This document shows positions 35,603 to 47,289 of a stretch of DNA of 64,000 nt, piece after piece. The DNA comes from Antedon mediterranea. Its lineage: Eukaryota > Echinodermata > Crinoidea > Comatulida > Antedonidae. Position numbers and translations under genes: made by a program. The stretch lies in NCBI RefSeq assembly GCF_964355755.1, contig NC_092671.1, forward strand, positions 27,342,070 to 27,406,069, written 5' to 3'. Numbering within the stretch: the first letter of the stretch is position 1; each line of letters begins with the position of its first letter. Under the pieces are notes generated by a model, which was not told the DNA's origin, searched no databases, and saw nothing but the letters and a program-made list of their open reading frames with translations.

Positions 35603-36702
35603 TTTAAATTATAAAAAAAAATAGTTTTAGGAAAAAAATATCCTTTAAATAAAAAAACTCTTGTTTGCACGTGGGTATTACCATTACCATTGTATTTGAG
35701 AGATATAGTAGCTTCAATTAAGGAGAACGATCTGAAACTAATTTATTTTCGTTCGTGTAATCTAATAATTGTTAATTTAAATAGATATTCATTTACATGG
35801 AACGGTCGTACTGTAAAAGACCAATATAATTGTATTCATTTTATTTCCGACGCTTCACTTAAAACGGTGGCACTCAAAACTGTTGTGCAGTCAAGTATCA
35901 TTTATTGTCATTTGTGCAGTACTTAAAGTACCTAAAACATGGTACATACAAATCATTAAAATAACTATGTATTTACAAAGACAAGAAAAAAGCAAGAGCG
36001 AAAACACAATCATTAATTAAAATCATTGTTTTTTAGCTTTAAATGTTTCTCTCAAGCAGCTTTCGCAAAAATCCTTGTCTAACACTACCCATGATAATGG
36101 GTAGAAAATGATTGGTTACCTTGATAGTTACAGATAATTTCGTTCGCGTTTGAAATTTGACGCATATAATAACCTTATTGAGTTGGCCTACATAAAATAT
36201 GCAGCCAATTATCATCATGATCTTCTTCAACTTCATTCACTCTTTCTGTGTATTCTGTAATATTTCCAAATATAAGCTTGGTGTTTTTTTTAAAAACGAA
36301 TTTTATAAACAGTTTAAGATATGCATGTATTGAGTGTGTTGAGCATATAGGCCTAAGCAGACGATATAGGGCTACAATAAATGTTTTCTTTGGCGAAGGG
36401 AACGATGGAAGAGGAATTTCACCTTTGAAGAAATAGAAGAATGTAAGTATTTTATCATCTGAAATTAATCCTGTAAATATCTGTGACCGACGTCACCTTG
36501 CAAATGTTAAAAGGCCTAGACCTTTAAGTGAATGTCAACAACCAGACCCAAAGTTTGTGTTTACCAAACATAGCAACTTTTGTGTTTTATGTTTACTACT
36601 GTATTAAAGAAACTCTGTAAATCACCATAATTGTGTTGCAAATGCCAACAAATTGAAAAGAAATCGAGATTTGATCAATTCTGTTGAAGTACTCTAATAC
36701 AG
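35603..36702. other. Gene-free stretch
   Basis: Open frames at 35690-35926 (+), 36039-36236 (-) and 36248-36436 (+) have no known motif. No repeat ends recognised. Confidence 0.4.
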
Positions 36703-38760
36703 CTTAGAAGATCCCCACATACCTCCGGTAATAATCAAATTCAATGACCAGTTAGTTGTAAAAAGACTACGGTTAGAAGGTGGAGAGGTGATTGTTGGAA
36801 CAAACAAAACCTCAAATACATTATTGTCCTGTACAATACAATTGTACACAACATTTAAATATTTTACTACATTTTTTTAAATGTTCATCCAGTTTTTTGA
36901 CATAGCATGTATCACACATATAAAGTGCAGTATAAAAGTAGGCACAATTATTTATTAAGGCAAACTTAGATTGTATGTATCTCTCAACTCAGCTTAATAA
37001 ATACAAAAATAACAATATTACTGTATACTAACTTATTGGGGAATACATAACAAATATTAATGTTTTTTTACAGCCACGAAAAATAGGCTTCATAGCCAAT
37101 CCAACAGTTTCCAGCAGCATTTGTTCTAAAAAAACACTAAACAGAAGTTGCCACAACATACGTGAGTACAGCCAGAGTGTCCGTAAAGACGCTTTCCATG
37201 AGCAGGATATTGCCATGATGAAATCCACACCAAAGATGACCATTGAAGAAACGGGTACTCCAAAAAACATCATGGTGGACAAGGCACTTGCATTGATGAC
37301 GGATTTAAACATCATCTGGAACCAGCTATTAAAGATAAGAAGGTGATGATCATTATTAGTGTCATTTGTGTATTGAACAAACTTAAATATATTGTTCAAT
37401 CAGATGTTCTGTTAATGATGTACAACTCGTTAAATTTGCCTCACCTAATATATGCAATAACTATTTGGGAAGTTGCGGGGGAAATGAAGCTACAGAGAAT
37501 ACATATACCGGTACTTCAAAAACGAGCGATCAGAATTATATACAAATACTCGCTCATGTAGCGTTCACTTTTGTTACTTTTATTTCTATTTGTACTTTTA
37601 TTGCTTTATTTGCTAATTAGATATCTGTATTATAGGGTAATGTGTTTAAGAGCTTCGGCTAATTGCATACCTGTTTTGTATCAAATATGTTTTCCGTTCA
37701 TTATGATTTAGATTAAACTTATAGAAAATATTCTTGTAAAAGACATACTGTATATATATATTCTGTTGATACAAATAAATGGTACGTATAGTACCGCAAA
37801 TAATTAATTAATCTAAAAGCAAAAAAATACAGCAAGAATGTATAAATAATTTTAGTTCTTTGTAAAATCATTGTTGATTGTATATACATATAGGTATATT
37901 CCAGGGATACCGTCAGAAAAGAAAATGATGCAACGACGAGAGCTGTCTTGAGAATGAGATGCTCCTCTTTCATTTCACAAAACATCAAGCCATGATTATG
38001 AAAGAGGTAGCTGTGGTTCCCGATATCAAAGGAATTGTCTTAATCACCTTGATGAGTATCACTTGTGAGTAGAACACTTCATTTTCAGTCGCTAAAAATT
38101 CTTCAATATTGAAATATCTGTTTTAAAAAAAATGTTAAATACAGTATTATTTTCTTTTCAAAGACAAGGTAAGCTTCAAATATTTCACAACAATTAAATA
38201 TGGTTGAAATTCAAAGGGGATCACGGGGGAGAAAGCTTCAAAGCAGAGGTTCAAATTATCAGTGCTGAGGACTCAAACGCTGTCAGAAATGTAATAGTTG
38301 TACTCATGTTTCACGTCAAAGACAGTGTATACAATCTGTAGGGTAACCAAGCACGTGCAAGATCTAGATGGTCAAAAATGGAGGTAAGAAAACACAAAAT
38401 ATAAATGGTGGCAGTAGTTCTTAGTTTAGCACTCCAGTTACTAATTCCTTTGATGTTCCCAAGTAATAACAAAACAATAAAATAATCAACTTTTCTCTTG
38501 TTCAGGGAGTATAAGCTGAGAACTTTCTTTTTTGGCGACTACGATTTCATGACAAAGGTATATGGAATCAATGGACCTAATTGTAAGTACAAATAATAAC
38601 CTTGTAAAAACTAAATATGAAAATGAAATACTCATATTTTTATTATTAAGCTCAAAATGAGCTTCAACGTCTGTTTACAAGTCGCTACTGTTGTGTTTTT
38701 TGTAACAAATCAAGAGAACAACAACAGAAAAAACACCACCCAGCGAAATTAGGTCCCTGA
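36703..38760 (+). pseudogene. Degenerate multi-exon copy of an uncharacterised GDHGG / FGDYxF / CxxC family
   Basis: Exon-like blocks on the + strand: 36703-about 36810 (LEDPHIPPVIIKFNDQLVVK; weak); 37074-37342 (FHEQDIAMMKSTPKMTIEE, DKALALMTDLN); 37894-37948 (YIPGIPSEKKMMQRRELS, then stop); 38215-38394 (KGDHGGESFKAEVQI, VIVVLMFHVKDSVYNL, then TAG 38339-38341); 38506-38582 (YKLRTFFFGDYDFMTKVYG); and about 38650-38760 (SRYCCVFCNKSREQQQ). The series GDHGG-SFK, FEAKD-like, FGDYxF..YGxxG and CCxxC recurs, as I recall, in uncharacterised and probably transposon-derived proteins of cnidarians and other marine invertebrates. At least two breaks are visible: a stop at 37949 and a frameshift near 38336-38341. 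Function unknown; a DDE-type transposase relative is only a guess. Confidence 0.6.
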
Positions 38761-38780
38761 GCTCCTTGGAAATTGATATG

Positions 38781-39320
38781 GGAAACAGAATTGTCCAAAG
38801 ATGTTTCATACAGTGTTATAAGGGTGGGGAAACAGAATTGTCCAAAGATGTTTCATACAGTGTTATAAGGGTGGGGAAACAGAATTGTCCAAAGATGTTT
38901 CATACAGTGTTATAAGGGTGGGGAAACAGAATTGTCCAAAGATGTTTCATACAGTGTTAGAAGGGTGGGGAAACAGAATTGTCCAAAGATGTTTCATACA
39001 GTGTTATAAGGGTGGGGAAACAGAATTGTCCAAAGATGTTTCATACAGTGTTATAAGGGTGGGGAAACAGAATTGTCCAAAGATGTTTTATACAGTGTTA
39101 TAAGGGTGGGGAAACAGAATTGTCCAAAGATGTTTCATACAGTGTTATAAGGGTGGGGAAACAGAATTGTCCAAAGATGTTTTATACAGTGTTATAAGGG
39201 TGGGGAAACAGAATTGTCCAAAGATGTTTCATACAGTGTTATAAGGGTGGGGAAACAGAATTGTCCAAAGATATTTTATACAGTGTTATAAGGGTGGGGA
39301 AACAGAATTGTCCAAAGATG
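38781..39320. repeat. 47-bp minisatellite, about 11.5 units
   Basis: Unit GGGGAAACAGAATTGTCC...GTTATAAGGGT, period 47 (for example AACAGAATTG at 38831 and 38878). In the last six units TTTTA and TTTCA alternate every other unit (39085, 39179, 39273), a two-unit superrepeat. It starts about 20 bp after the last exon-like block of the GDHGG relic and stops at the 3' end of a LINE fragment. The + frame 38885-39103 is read through the repeat and not a gene. Confidence 0.93.
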
Positions 39321-39329
39321 TAGCATCAC

Positions 39330-39507
39330 CTAGATTACATTAGAGTTGCTATATTTTTGAGTTTATAAATATTTTTCCCAGTTACTTTTGTTCTAGTTTC
39401 AGTTGGTAAAAGATTCCATTCTTTTGTTGCTCTGTATTTGAAGGTTCCTTTTACCTTGAGCATTTTTACAATTTTAGTACAGTCACATATGTATAGAGAA
39501 CTAGCTC
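39330..39507 (-). mobile_element. LINE 3' fragment, same family as 16484-19008
   Basis: 39390-39490 aligns with 16855-16960 (GGTAAAAGATTCCATTC..CCTTTTACCTTGAGC against GGTAGAAAGTTCCATAA..CTTTTACCTTGAGT). It appears to be the distal part of the LINE that resumes at 44217. Confidence 0.65.
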
Positions 39508-39700
39508 CAGCGCGATATTTGTGCCAAAATAAATTTTATTGGCTAACTTTGTTATTCTTGAGTTGCTGAATTAAAAAATGTTAGGTGCCATTTTTTTCAA
39601 CCACTCCTTCAGCCGCCATTTTGTATTTTAAAATGTGCCGACATTCCACACTGAACTTTGTCATTCATGGTATCATCGGAAAGGGAATGTAATACTGATC
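39508..39700 (+). repeat. Left inverted-repeat arm
   Basis: Pairs with 44030-44216. The arms share CACTCCTTCAGCCGCCATTT and TTCCACACT and diverge further inward, near GGTATCATCGGA at 39669. Confidence 0.75.
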
Positions 39701-39767
39701 ATTTTATCCCATTACATCTATATCAAAAAATGCATAGTTACATAGTTATTTAACACTTTGACTGCCA

Positions 39768-39842
39768 AACACGAAGATCTTCGTGTTTGGAAACACAACG
39801 CTTGACTGCCAAACACGAAGATCTTCGTGTTTCACGTTTTTT
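39768..39842. repeat. Two tandem perfect palindromes
   Basis: CCAAACACGAAGA followed directly by its complement TCTTCGTGTTTGG (26 bp, no spacer), then the unit recurs about 43 bp later as AAACACGAAGA/TCTTCGTGTTT. Each is preceded by TTGACTGC. The first lies just after TTAACACTTTGACTGCC, which resembles the TTAA plus end of a piggyBac-type element, but no partner end was found. Confidence 0.7.
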
Positions 39843-41516
39843 TACGAAATCCGGTAGATAGGTTAATTATTGGTATATACTATAAATATGGACACTATAT
39901 TCGGTCTGGACCGTCAATATTTTACTTTTTGAAAGTAACTAATCTGGTTACGAACGATTGTCAAAATGGTACCTGTCGAAATAACATACACCGTGCATCA
40001 CAGTAGCGCGTACAGCGATGGTTTGGCACATTGTGTATCGGTCGCGCGCTAGCTATGCCGCCGAAGCATTACAAAGGCTTTTACGGATTAGCATGTTTGT
40101 TTGTTATCTCTGAATAAAAAATAATGGATTCATTTTCAATATGAAGTCTTTAATTATATTATTGTATGTATACCCTAATTGTTTTGGTGTTTCACTGTAA
40201 GTGGCCAAGTTTAACGCAACAAACTTGTTTAGAAATGGTATGAACATTATCATCAGTTTACTAGCTAGGCTAGTACGTAGTACTAGGCTAGCCTAGTTGT
40301 AAAACGGCTCCGGACCAACTTTAGGCCTAGTTAACTAGGCCTGGTGTCTTTACTATGTGGATTTTGGCGAAACATTGATGTAAGATTTATGATTTATAAA
40401 ATGTAAAACATTTTTCGATAGTGATATTGTTTTTATAGGCCTATCGGTGCCGTGTAAGTAACTTTTTCGTTGTTTGTTGATCTCACCGGGCGATATTTTC
40501 ATATTGTGATGTCTTGCACAAAATCGCGAATATCTCGACTTTCTTGCGCGAAACTACGAAAAACTCAAAAAGTGGGTTACTTTCATTTTACTATTACGAT
40601 TTACATATTGCGATTTGAAAATCGTTCTTGGTACCATTGTAAAGCTAAAATCTTTATGATTATTTAATTCGAAATTTTGACCCTTGCCACCTAATGTTTG
40701 ATTTTTAGTGACTGGCTCTCCATGAGTGCGCATATTTTTGCACGCGCACTGTGCGTCAAACGTTAATGCGCACTGTTTTTGTCCGATTACTGTTGTATAA
40801 CCTTTCTTTAATAACAAACAGCGTTATACGAGCACGTCAAAAGTGACAAGCTACGCACGTTTAAGTTAACAAAATGGTGAAAATATGCTAAATTTTAAAA
40901 TTAATATATTGTTAGAATGCTCGGGAACACCTATTTTTTATTTCATTTTCTTGAAGTGTATGTATCATATGTATGATTTATTATGAAATTAAGAGAACAC
41001 AAGTTGATTAAGTCATCATTAATGGCATATTAAATTTTTTTTAATTAATTTTGACTATCAAACAAATTATACAATTTTCTTAGGCCGAAATAACAAACTT
41101 AACATTAACTTTCTTCCTTAAGAAGTTCATATATTAAAGTTAAAAGTATATAGTTTGACTGTGCATCATTAAAAAAAAATTTTAAAGACATCATCATAGT
41201 AAAACATAGTGTAACCCAGGCTACAAAAGTAGGCCAGTCTAAGAAGATGAAGGGTAACCCAGGCCACAAAAGTGTGCCAGTCCAAGGAAATTGCAACACT
41301 TACACATTCCTACTTCCTTACAAACAAAGAAAGTACTGACCAACATACTTTAAGTATGAGCTAATTATTTTAAGGATAAACTATTAGCTGATCAAACTCC
41401 AAATAAGGAAATAGGGCCACCATCATCTACCATTAGATAATGGTCCAGGAATGTATTTCGGAACAACAGGGTGGGGCCAAGACATATAAAAAAGACTGCA
41501 GAGTTGGGAAAAGTCA

Positions 41517-42089
41517 CAACTCAACTCTAAATCTATTGAGAGCAGTCAGGTCCTCCCTGATACTTTTTGTACGTTCTGAAAGAAGTTGTATTTACACTTA
41601 TTCCTTGCTCAACAAATTCAGGTAAGATAACCAACATAAACTTATTATTTTGTAGCGTAAGTAACATAGCTAAGTCCTTTAGTTGTACTTGTTAACTACA
41701 TATAGGATACTGCTTTTATGTTTATCATTGCTTGTTGTCCAGCAATGAATTTATTATCTTAGATACAACTTGATATATTGTAAATATGTACTATATGTTT
41801 GACCACCTTATATCGCATTGATTGTATGTTTATATGTAAGTTAGAGTGTAGTAATAAGACCCTGTCATTATATACTCACTAGGCTATGATTTATTAGCTA
41901 ATCCTAAATTATCCTTGAATGAAGCCTGTATAGAGAATTCTGTAGTTATAGGAATTAAATACAAAAAGGCTACCATAGTAGACAACTCAACTCTAAATCT
42001 ATTGAGAGCAGTCAGGTCCTCCCTGATACTTTTTGTACGTTCTGAAAGAAGTTGTATTTACACTTATTCCTTGCTCAACAAATTCAGGT
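41517..42089. repeat. Perfect 107-bp direct repeat, 465 bp apart
   Basis: 41517-41623 and 41982-42089 are identical from ACAACTCAACTCTAAATC to CAACAAATTCAGGT. A TATAAAAAAG box lies 33 bp before the first copy (41484). After the first copy follows GTAAGATAAC, a donor-like sequence; after the second, TGAGGGAAG. Possibly part of a solo LTR with promoter and R region, duplicated recently; unproven. Confidence 0.6.
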
Positions 42090-42540
42090 TGAGGGAAGAT
42101 TGCCCAAGTTGGATTCTGTGTGTAAAGTCCACAGCCAGACGAGGGAATCGGTGGAGTGTATAAGCATCAAACTTCGAACGGGTTTACCACACCAAAAAGG
42201 GGACAAGCTCGACCACTGCCAGTTGTCAACAAACTTAAGTTTGACTTGTTATCTAAATCTTTAAGCATACTTAATTATAAGTCGCATATTGTATAATTTG
42301 TATTACGATTTAGAATAATAACACATCTACTATAAGCCAACTATTGTGTACTCTTTTATTTATTATCTATGTGTGTCTAGTGCCGCCGCCCCAATCAACT
42401 CGAACCCCGCTCACCTCAACCCTAAGTCGATAATCTTTTGTGTTGTGTGTAGAGCGGTTACAATTATAATTCATTGCGGTATGTAATAATCTATCTACAC
42501 CAAAGTGGTTACTGCATAGTAAATACACGGAGGAATCTTT

Positions 42541-42625
42541 CCATGGCTCGGTGGTCTTTGCTCGTGTCTATAGCATTCAAGGTACCGAGTTTGAGTCTCA
42601 CCTTGGGAAACGAAACGAAATAAGA
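42541..42625 (+). repeat. tRNA-derived SINE-like unit
   Basis: TGGCTCGGTGGTC (A-box-like) is followed about 38 bp later by GAGTTTGAGTCTC (B-box-like), then CTTGGGAAACGAAACG. The spacing fits an RNA polymerase III promoter of tRNA type. No intact tRNA cloverleaf is made. Confidence 0.45.
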
Positions 42626-44029
42626 TTATTTGTTCAATTGTATTTCTTAGTGTATAGATTATACAGATGATTTATAATGAAATCTAGCTAAAAACACAAA
42701 TGTGGTTTATGACATTATATACGCAGAAGGATCTTTGATCGGATTATGATACCGGCTATTGTATTTGCATTAGCAAGATCCTATCATATATTATAAATAA
42801 CTAAAGATTCTGAGAAAATCAATCAATCAATATATCTTAAATCAATCAATTATCTTTATTTAAATTAATCGGTGGCATATGCTCATACTCATAAGAATAC
42901 AACACAAACAACAACCGGATACAATAGGAGCATGCCCAAAAACAATAAAATAATAATAATAATTCAAAACGCATAGATGGCTGAAATCCCGATTCCATCC
43001 CCTACCATTGTGTGGTCGAAGCCGGTCGCACTCTTTAAAAAAAAAAAACCACTGCATTTTTAATAAATATAACTGAGAAATGCAGTAAAAGTAACAAAAT
43101 TAAAATACAAAAATTTATAAAAGGGAATTCAATAACTGAAATTGTTACATACGGTACATATTTATAAGATGTCTGTAGTTGTAGAGTGTTAAAAAATTTC
43201 GTTTTTTCTTTGAATATTGCTGGAAATTGGATATTTGTATAGTTTGATTAATTATTCTATGTGACTTTTAATAATAACAACGGAGTTAGGATTTATATTG
43301 CGATAATCACAAACCATACGTAAAAATCAAAAGGAACTTTGTAAAGGTAAAGGCAGCAGTAGGACACTGACTTTTCTTTATTTCGTGTAAACTTTATTTG
43401 AGGAAAACTAATTGATCTAAATTTTTTTTTTTAATCTTAAGATTTTTTCACTGTATAATTATATCAAATGCAAACATTCTGTTTGCTGCACTTCATCTGA
43501 CGTTCAAAGAGAAATAGAAAGGCATGCCTATTAACATTGGCATTGTGCACAGATGGCTTTATATTGTGTGGTACCCGCTTTGACAAAAATACAAATGATT
43601 TTGAACGCTATGCAAAAAATGATACCCTGACCCGTAGCTACTAAAAATAAAATAAATTCCAAATTAAAAAAAATATCCAACAAAACAAAACAAAGATGTG
43701 ATTTAACAACAGTTTATTTCACCTTTGTTCACGGACTATAATTATTTTGATTTTAAATAATTCGAAAACTTTACATTGAAGTTAAGTGTAATCCAGTACC
43801 GTATTTATTCAGTATTAAGATAATTTATAATATAATATAAAACATATAAATGGTCAATAACAAAGTAGAAAGAAAATCAAACAAGCATTTGAATGAAGAG
43901 AGACTAGGCCTACCTTTTTCATTGTACATTTAAAAACAATTTATTTACATAATTGGAAAATTATGACGATAAACAAAGGAAAATAGAATAGATATTAGTA
44001 AAACTGTATTCATAATAAAAAATTCTATC

Positions 44030-44216
44030 CAACGATACCAAACAGTACAGTATTTTGGTGAAATTGCATTTTGACCTTTAGTGTGGAACGTCGGTCACTT
44101 TGAAATACAAAATGGCGGCTGAAGGAGTGGTAAAAAAAAATGGCACCTAACATTTTTGGATTCTCAAGAATTCAAAGTTAGCTAAAAAATCTATTTTGGC
44201 ACAAATATCGAGCTGG
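44030..44216 (-). repeat. Right inverted-repeat arm
   Basis: Reverse complement of 39508-39700, with scattered substitutions and small indels. Confidence 0.75.
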
Positions 44217-45500
44217 AAGACATAATGACCCGTACTACTTGGTGTTAATAATGTTTTACAACTTTGGCTACGGGTGCATTTGGGGTGGAGGGAGTCATTA
44301 AACTTAAACATTGAGGATAAATATGATGGTGAATGGCCATTAATGCATTTGAAAGTTGTAAATAGTAGATGTTCCCTCCATCTTTCATTTAGTTTAACCC
44401 AATTAAGTGTTTTAAAAATATAATTTGGTGTATATATATCTGCGGATAACAGAACTACCTAAGAAATACCTAATCTATTTAATAATATTTGAAGTGTATT
44501 TAAAGTTTGATTTGTACAATTAGTCCATACAGCACTACAATAGTCAAACAATGGCATTACAAGAGAATTTGCCAGCATAATAGTTGTATGAGATGGCAAG
44601 TAGTATTTCACACGCCGTATTACCCCTATTTGTTTAGAAACTTTTGATGATACACTATTTATTTGATCCTTCCATGTCAATTTAGTATCAAATATAACAC
44701 CTACTTAAATGATTCCACTCTTTCAATGTTAGTTCCATTATCATCAAGTGAAATATTTTTGAAGTTTTTTAATAAGTGACTAGTACCATACCATAAGTTT
44801 AGTTTTTTTAACATTCAAAGTCAATCTGTTGTTATCTAACCATTTTGATATTTTACAAAAATTTGAGTTTAGATTGTTTTGCAGAGTTATGGGATTTGAG
44901 GATCTACATAATAGAGTGGTATCATCAGCGTACATAACACATTTACAATCAACAGCATCAGGAAGAGAATTTACATATATAATAAATAACAAAGGACCTA
45001 AAATAGAGCCCTGTGGAATTCCAATGTCAATTTCTCTTAAATCAGAAATTAAACTATTTACATATACAACTTGTGATCTATAACTTAGATATGAATTAAA
45101 CTAATTTAACCATCATTACATGTACCAATTTCTTTAAGTTTAGCAATAAGTATCAAAAGCTTTTTTTTAATCTAAAAATATTGCAGCAGTTACATTACCA
45201 TCATTATAATTATTTAGAATATAGTCAGATACATCTAAAAGTGTTGTATTTGTGGAATGTTTCTTTCTAGAACCAGATTGTGATGGGTTTAAAATATTAT
45301 TATTTGTTAAAAACTAAACATATCAGATTTGTCACCTTCTTTAAAAATATGTGTAACCTTTGCAATTTTCCAATCAGATGGAAAAGTTGACGTGAACAAA
45401 GTACAATTACATATATATGTGAGAGTCTCACATACAACAGGAGCAGCTAACTTTAATAATTTACAATTTATACCATCAAGACCAACACTTCACATTTCGT
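44217..45500 (-). mobile_element. LINE (jockey group) reverse transcriptase remnant
   Basis: Same family as the LINE at 16484-19008. Minus-strand pieces: FPSDWKIAKVTHIFKEGDKS (about 45385-45320); ILGPLLFIIYVNSLPDAVDC and [14 protein letters not shown] (about 45010-44900, catalytic YADD); WLDNNRLTLNVKKTKLMV to about 44790; and a C-terminal piece (44680-44459; LVMPLFDYCSAVWTN). Frames shift several times. No endonuclease domain seen, so it is 5'-truncated or lost beyond 45500. Confidence 0.82.
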
Positions 45501-46198
45501 TGGATATTTTTAAGAAAATTTATGATACTTCGCTCGCTCCCCCTCTAGGAAGTGTAGACGATGGTTCTCGGAATGATAATGTTCTCCTTATACATTTTCT
45601 GTCGGTTACCATTATTGAAAATGCTTGACATTCGTAAAACTAAACTACTTTGTTTCACAGTGTTTTAGATGATTAATAACATTTTAAAGTATAGTTTTTA
45701 TTGTTTGGTAGGGCCCTTTGGAGGTCATTTGAGGGAGGTGCTTATTCGAGGGATATATGTTAAATTTTTTAGTTCTAATAATATGGTAACATTTATAATC
45801 AAATGAAATTCTCTCATAGATATGAAAAGTGGTAAAAAAGAATAACAAATGCTTGGTAAATTGCAGATAACAGTGCGGTGAATTCTACTACAAATAGTAT
45901 AATTGTGTTATTATAAATATGTGGATGGACGTTTATTAGATAGTTGGGTTGTGGGGAGGGGGGGGGGTTATTATTTAAAGTGATGTTTTATTGGAGAGGC
46001 GTTTATTCAAATGAATACCATCCTAATAATTATTAATACATTATTTAATTTAATCATCTTTTGAAACTAACTGCCGTGACAGAGTGGGCCCAAGAAAGAA
46101 GACATTACGGCTTGCAACATGGGCAGACATCTCGGTCCTAACGGGACACAGGAAGATAGCCTACAGTTATTCCTGCAAGCTTACTCAATAAAACTCAG
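45501..46198. other. Gene-free stretch with old TIR-type fragments
   Basis: 45700-46020 holds 'gggaggtgcttattcgaggg' and 'ggagaggcgtttattcaaatgaatacca', reminiscent of eroded element ends, with a G-run at 45955-45967. No complete element or gene. Confidence 0.4.
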
Positions 46199-46827
46199 CT
46201 ATCGGGATTTCACTCGAAAAATGTCTTATCAAATCTCCCTATGTAATTTTATAATACTATTCCCCACAATATATTCTGATTCTTTATGGCGTATATTTAA
46301 TTTGATCTTTATTAATTTGCAGTATAATTCCTATTATTTAACTACTGTACCTTCACACACGTGTGGTATGTTTTAAAATAAACAAAAAACTGAAATGGCT
46401 ATGATTAATGGCCAATTTTTTTTTCATCTTCCAAAGGGACACTGTATTGATTGATGGAAAGTGCCTGTTTCCAGTCACCTTTAGGGTCAAATCTATTATT
46501 TTAACTGCTCCCTTGTGTATAAAAGAGAGAAAATATTTGAAACTAAGGTGAACTTATCTTAAACCCGGAAATTACTTTGACCGGGAAGAATTGAAATTGA
46601 GAGGAAAATCCAATGTTGAAATCATAAATGTTGTTAAAAAACTCTTTATAATATCTTCCTAAGATATAAATATGGAACAATAGCGTCGGCGTGCACACTA
46701 ATGTTATCAAATCTACGTTTCGCGGTACATCTCGGATAGATAAGGTAGGTATCCAAGGCGGAGATTTGTACCGAAGTTTTTGCATTGTGCTCGCCTATGT
46801 CAGAATTAACCATAATTTATATATAGA
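46199..46827 (-). repeat. Helitron-like family F, copy F2 (uninterrupted)
   Basis: Matches F1 (4345-4672 plus 7668-7886) as one continuous block, from TTTCACTCG..ATGTCTTATCA to the TTTATATATAGA terminus at 46827. The next base is T, so the element-strand 5' flank is A. It carries about 80 extra bases near 46420-46540. Serves as the empty-site reference for copy B. Confidence 0.65.
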
Positions 46828-46991
46828 TGCTCGAGAGCCAGTGGCATGAGCTAGATGTCACCTTGTTCCTGGAAAGAAAACAGATGACCGATGCTGTTGA
46901 TGAGAATGAATCAAGGTTTGATAGATTGGTCAAGCAATTGTTACGGGTGCAGAGACAGCATATAAGAGTAAGACGGCCAGACAAAAACTAA
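46827..46991 (+). CDS. Small ORF of unknown function (54 codons)
   Basis: ATG at 46827 to TAA at 46989-46991. Reads MLESQWHELDVTLFLERKQ, then MTDAVDENESRFDRLVKQLL and a basic end RVQRQHIRVRRPDKN. The composition is protein-like (charged helix, no simple repeats). It starts exactly at the outer edge of F2, so it may be the broken end of an exon or of an older element. No family recognised. Confidence 0.25.
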   Translation: MLESQWHELDVTLFLERKQMTDAVDENESRFDRLVKQLLRVQRQHIRVRRPDKN

Positions 46992-47289
46992 ATATCAGAA
47001 AACCATTCATTGGCGTTATTACACATAAAGCTCAATGCCAGCCATGAGCGAACAAACAGCGAACAATAGCACGCTGTGCATTAAATCCATATGTAATCAC
47101 AGGAGGACCATGCAATATGCTAATTAGCCATGTCACACCCTACCTCTTAAAAAAAGTTTTAAACAGGCTGTAACAGCATGTCTAACAAATTATATTTACT
47201 TAAATGTTAAAAACTTTTCTACTTTAATATTTAAAAATATTCAACAATCGTCATGGTAAACAACAAAAATTATAACAGCTTCTTTATTA
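46992..47289. other. No feature seen
   Basis: AT-rich, no ORF or repeat end recognised. Confidence 0.4.

Larger units (their letters stand above)
39508..44216. mobile_element. ~4.7 kb block bounded by ~190-bp inverted repeats, interrupting a LINE
   Basis: Left end CCAGCGCGATATTTGTGCC (39508) pairs with right end GGCACAAATATCGAGCTGG (44216). Homology continues about 190 bp inward on both sides, including GGTGCCATTTTTTT and CTTCAGCCGCCATTTTGTAT. Sequence related to the LINE lies on both outer sides in the same orientation. The interior holds twin palindromes, a 107-bp direct repeat, a SINE-like unit and no recognisable transposase. It may be a non-autonomous long-TIR (foldback-type) element or two opposed MITE copies. 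Confidence 0.55.

Noticed and set aside
37028-37399. Minus-strand 123-codon ORF
   Set aside because: Complement of the + strand exon 37074-37342, which has splice signals and family motifs.
38885-39103. 72-codon + strand ORF with repeating peptide
   Set aside because: It is the 47-bp minisatellite read in one frame; 47 is not a multiple of three, so it cycles through frames without selection.
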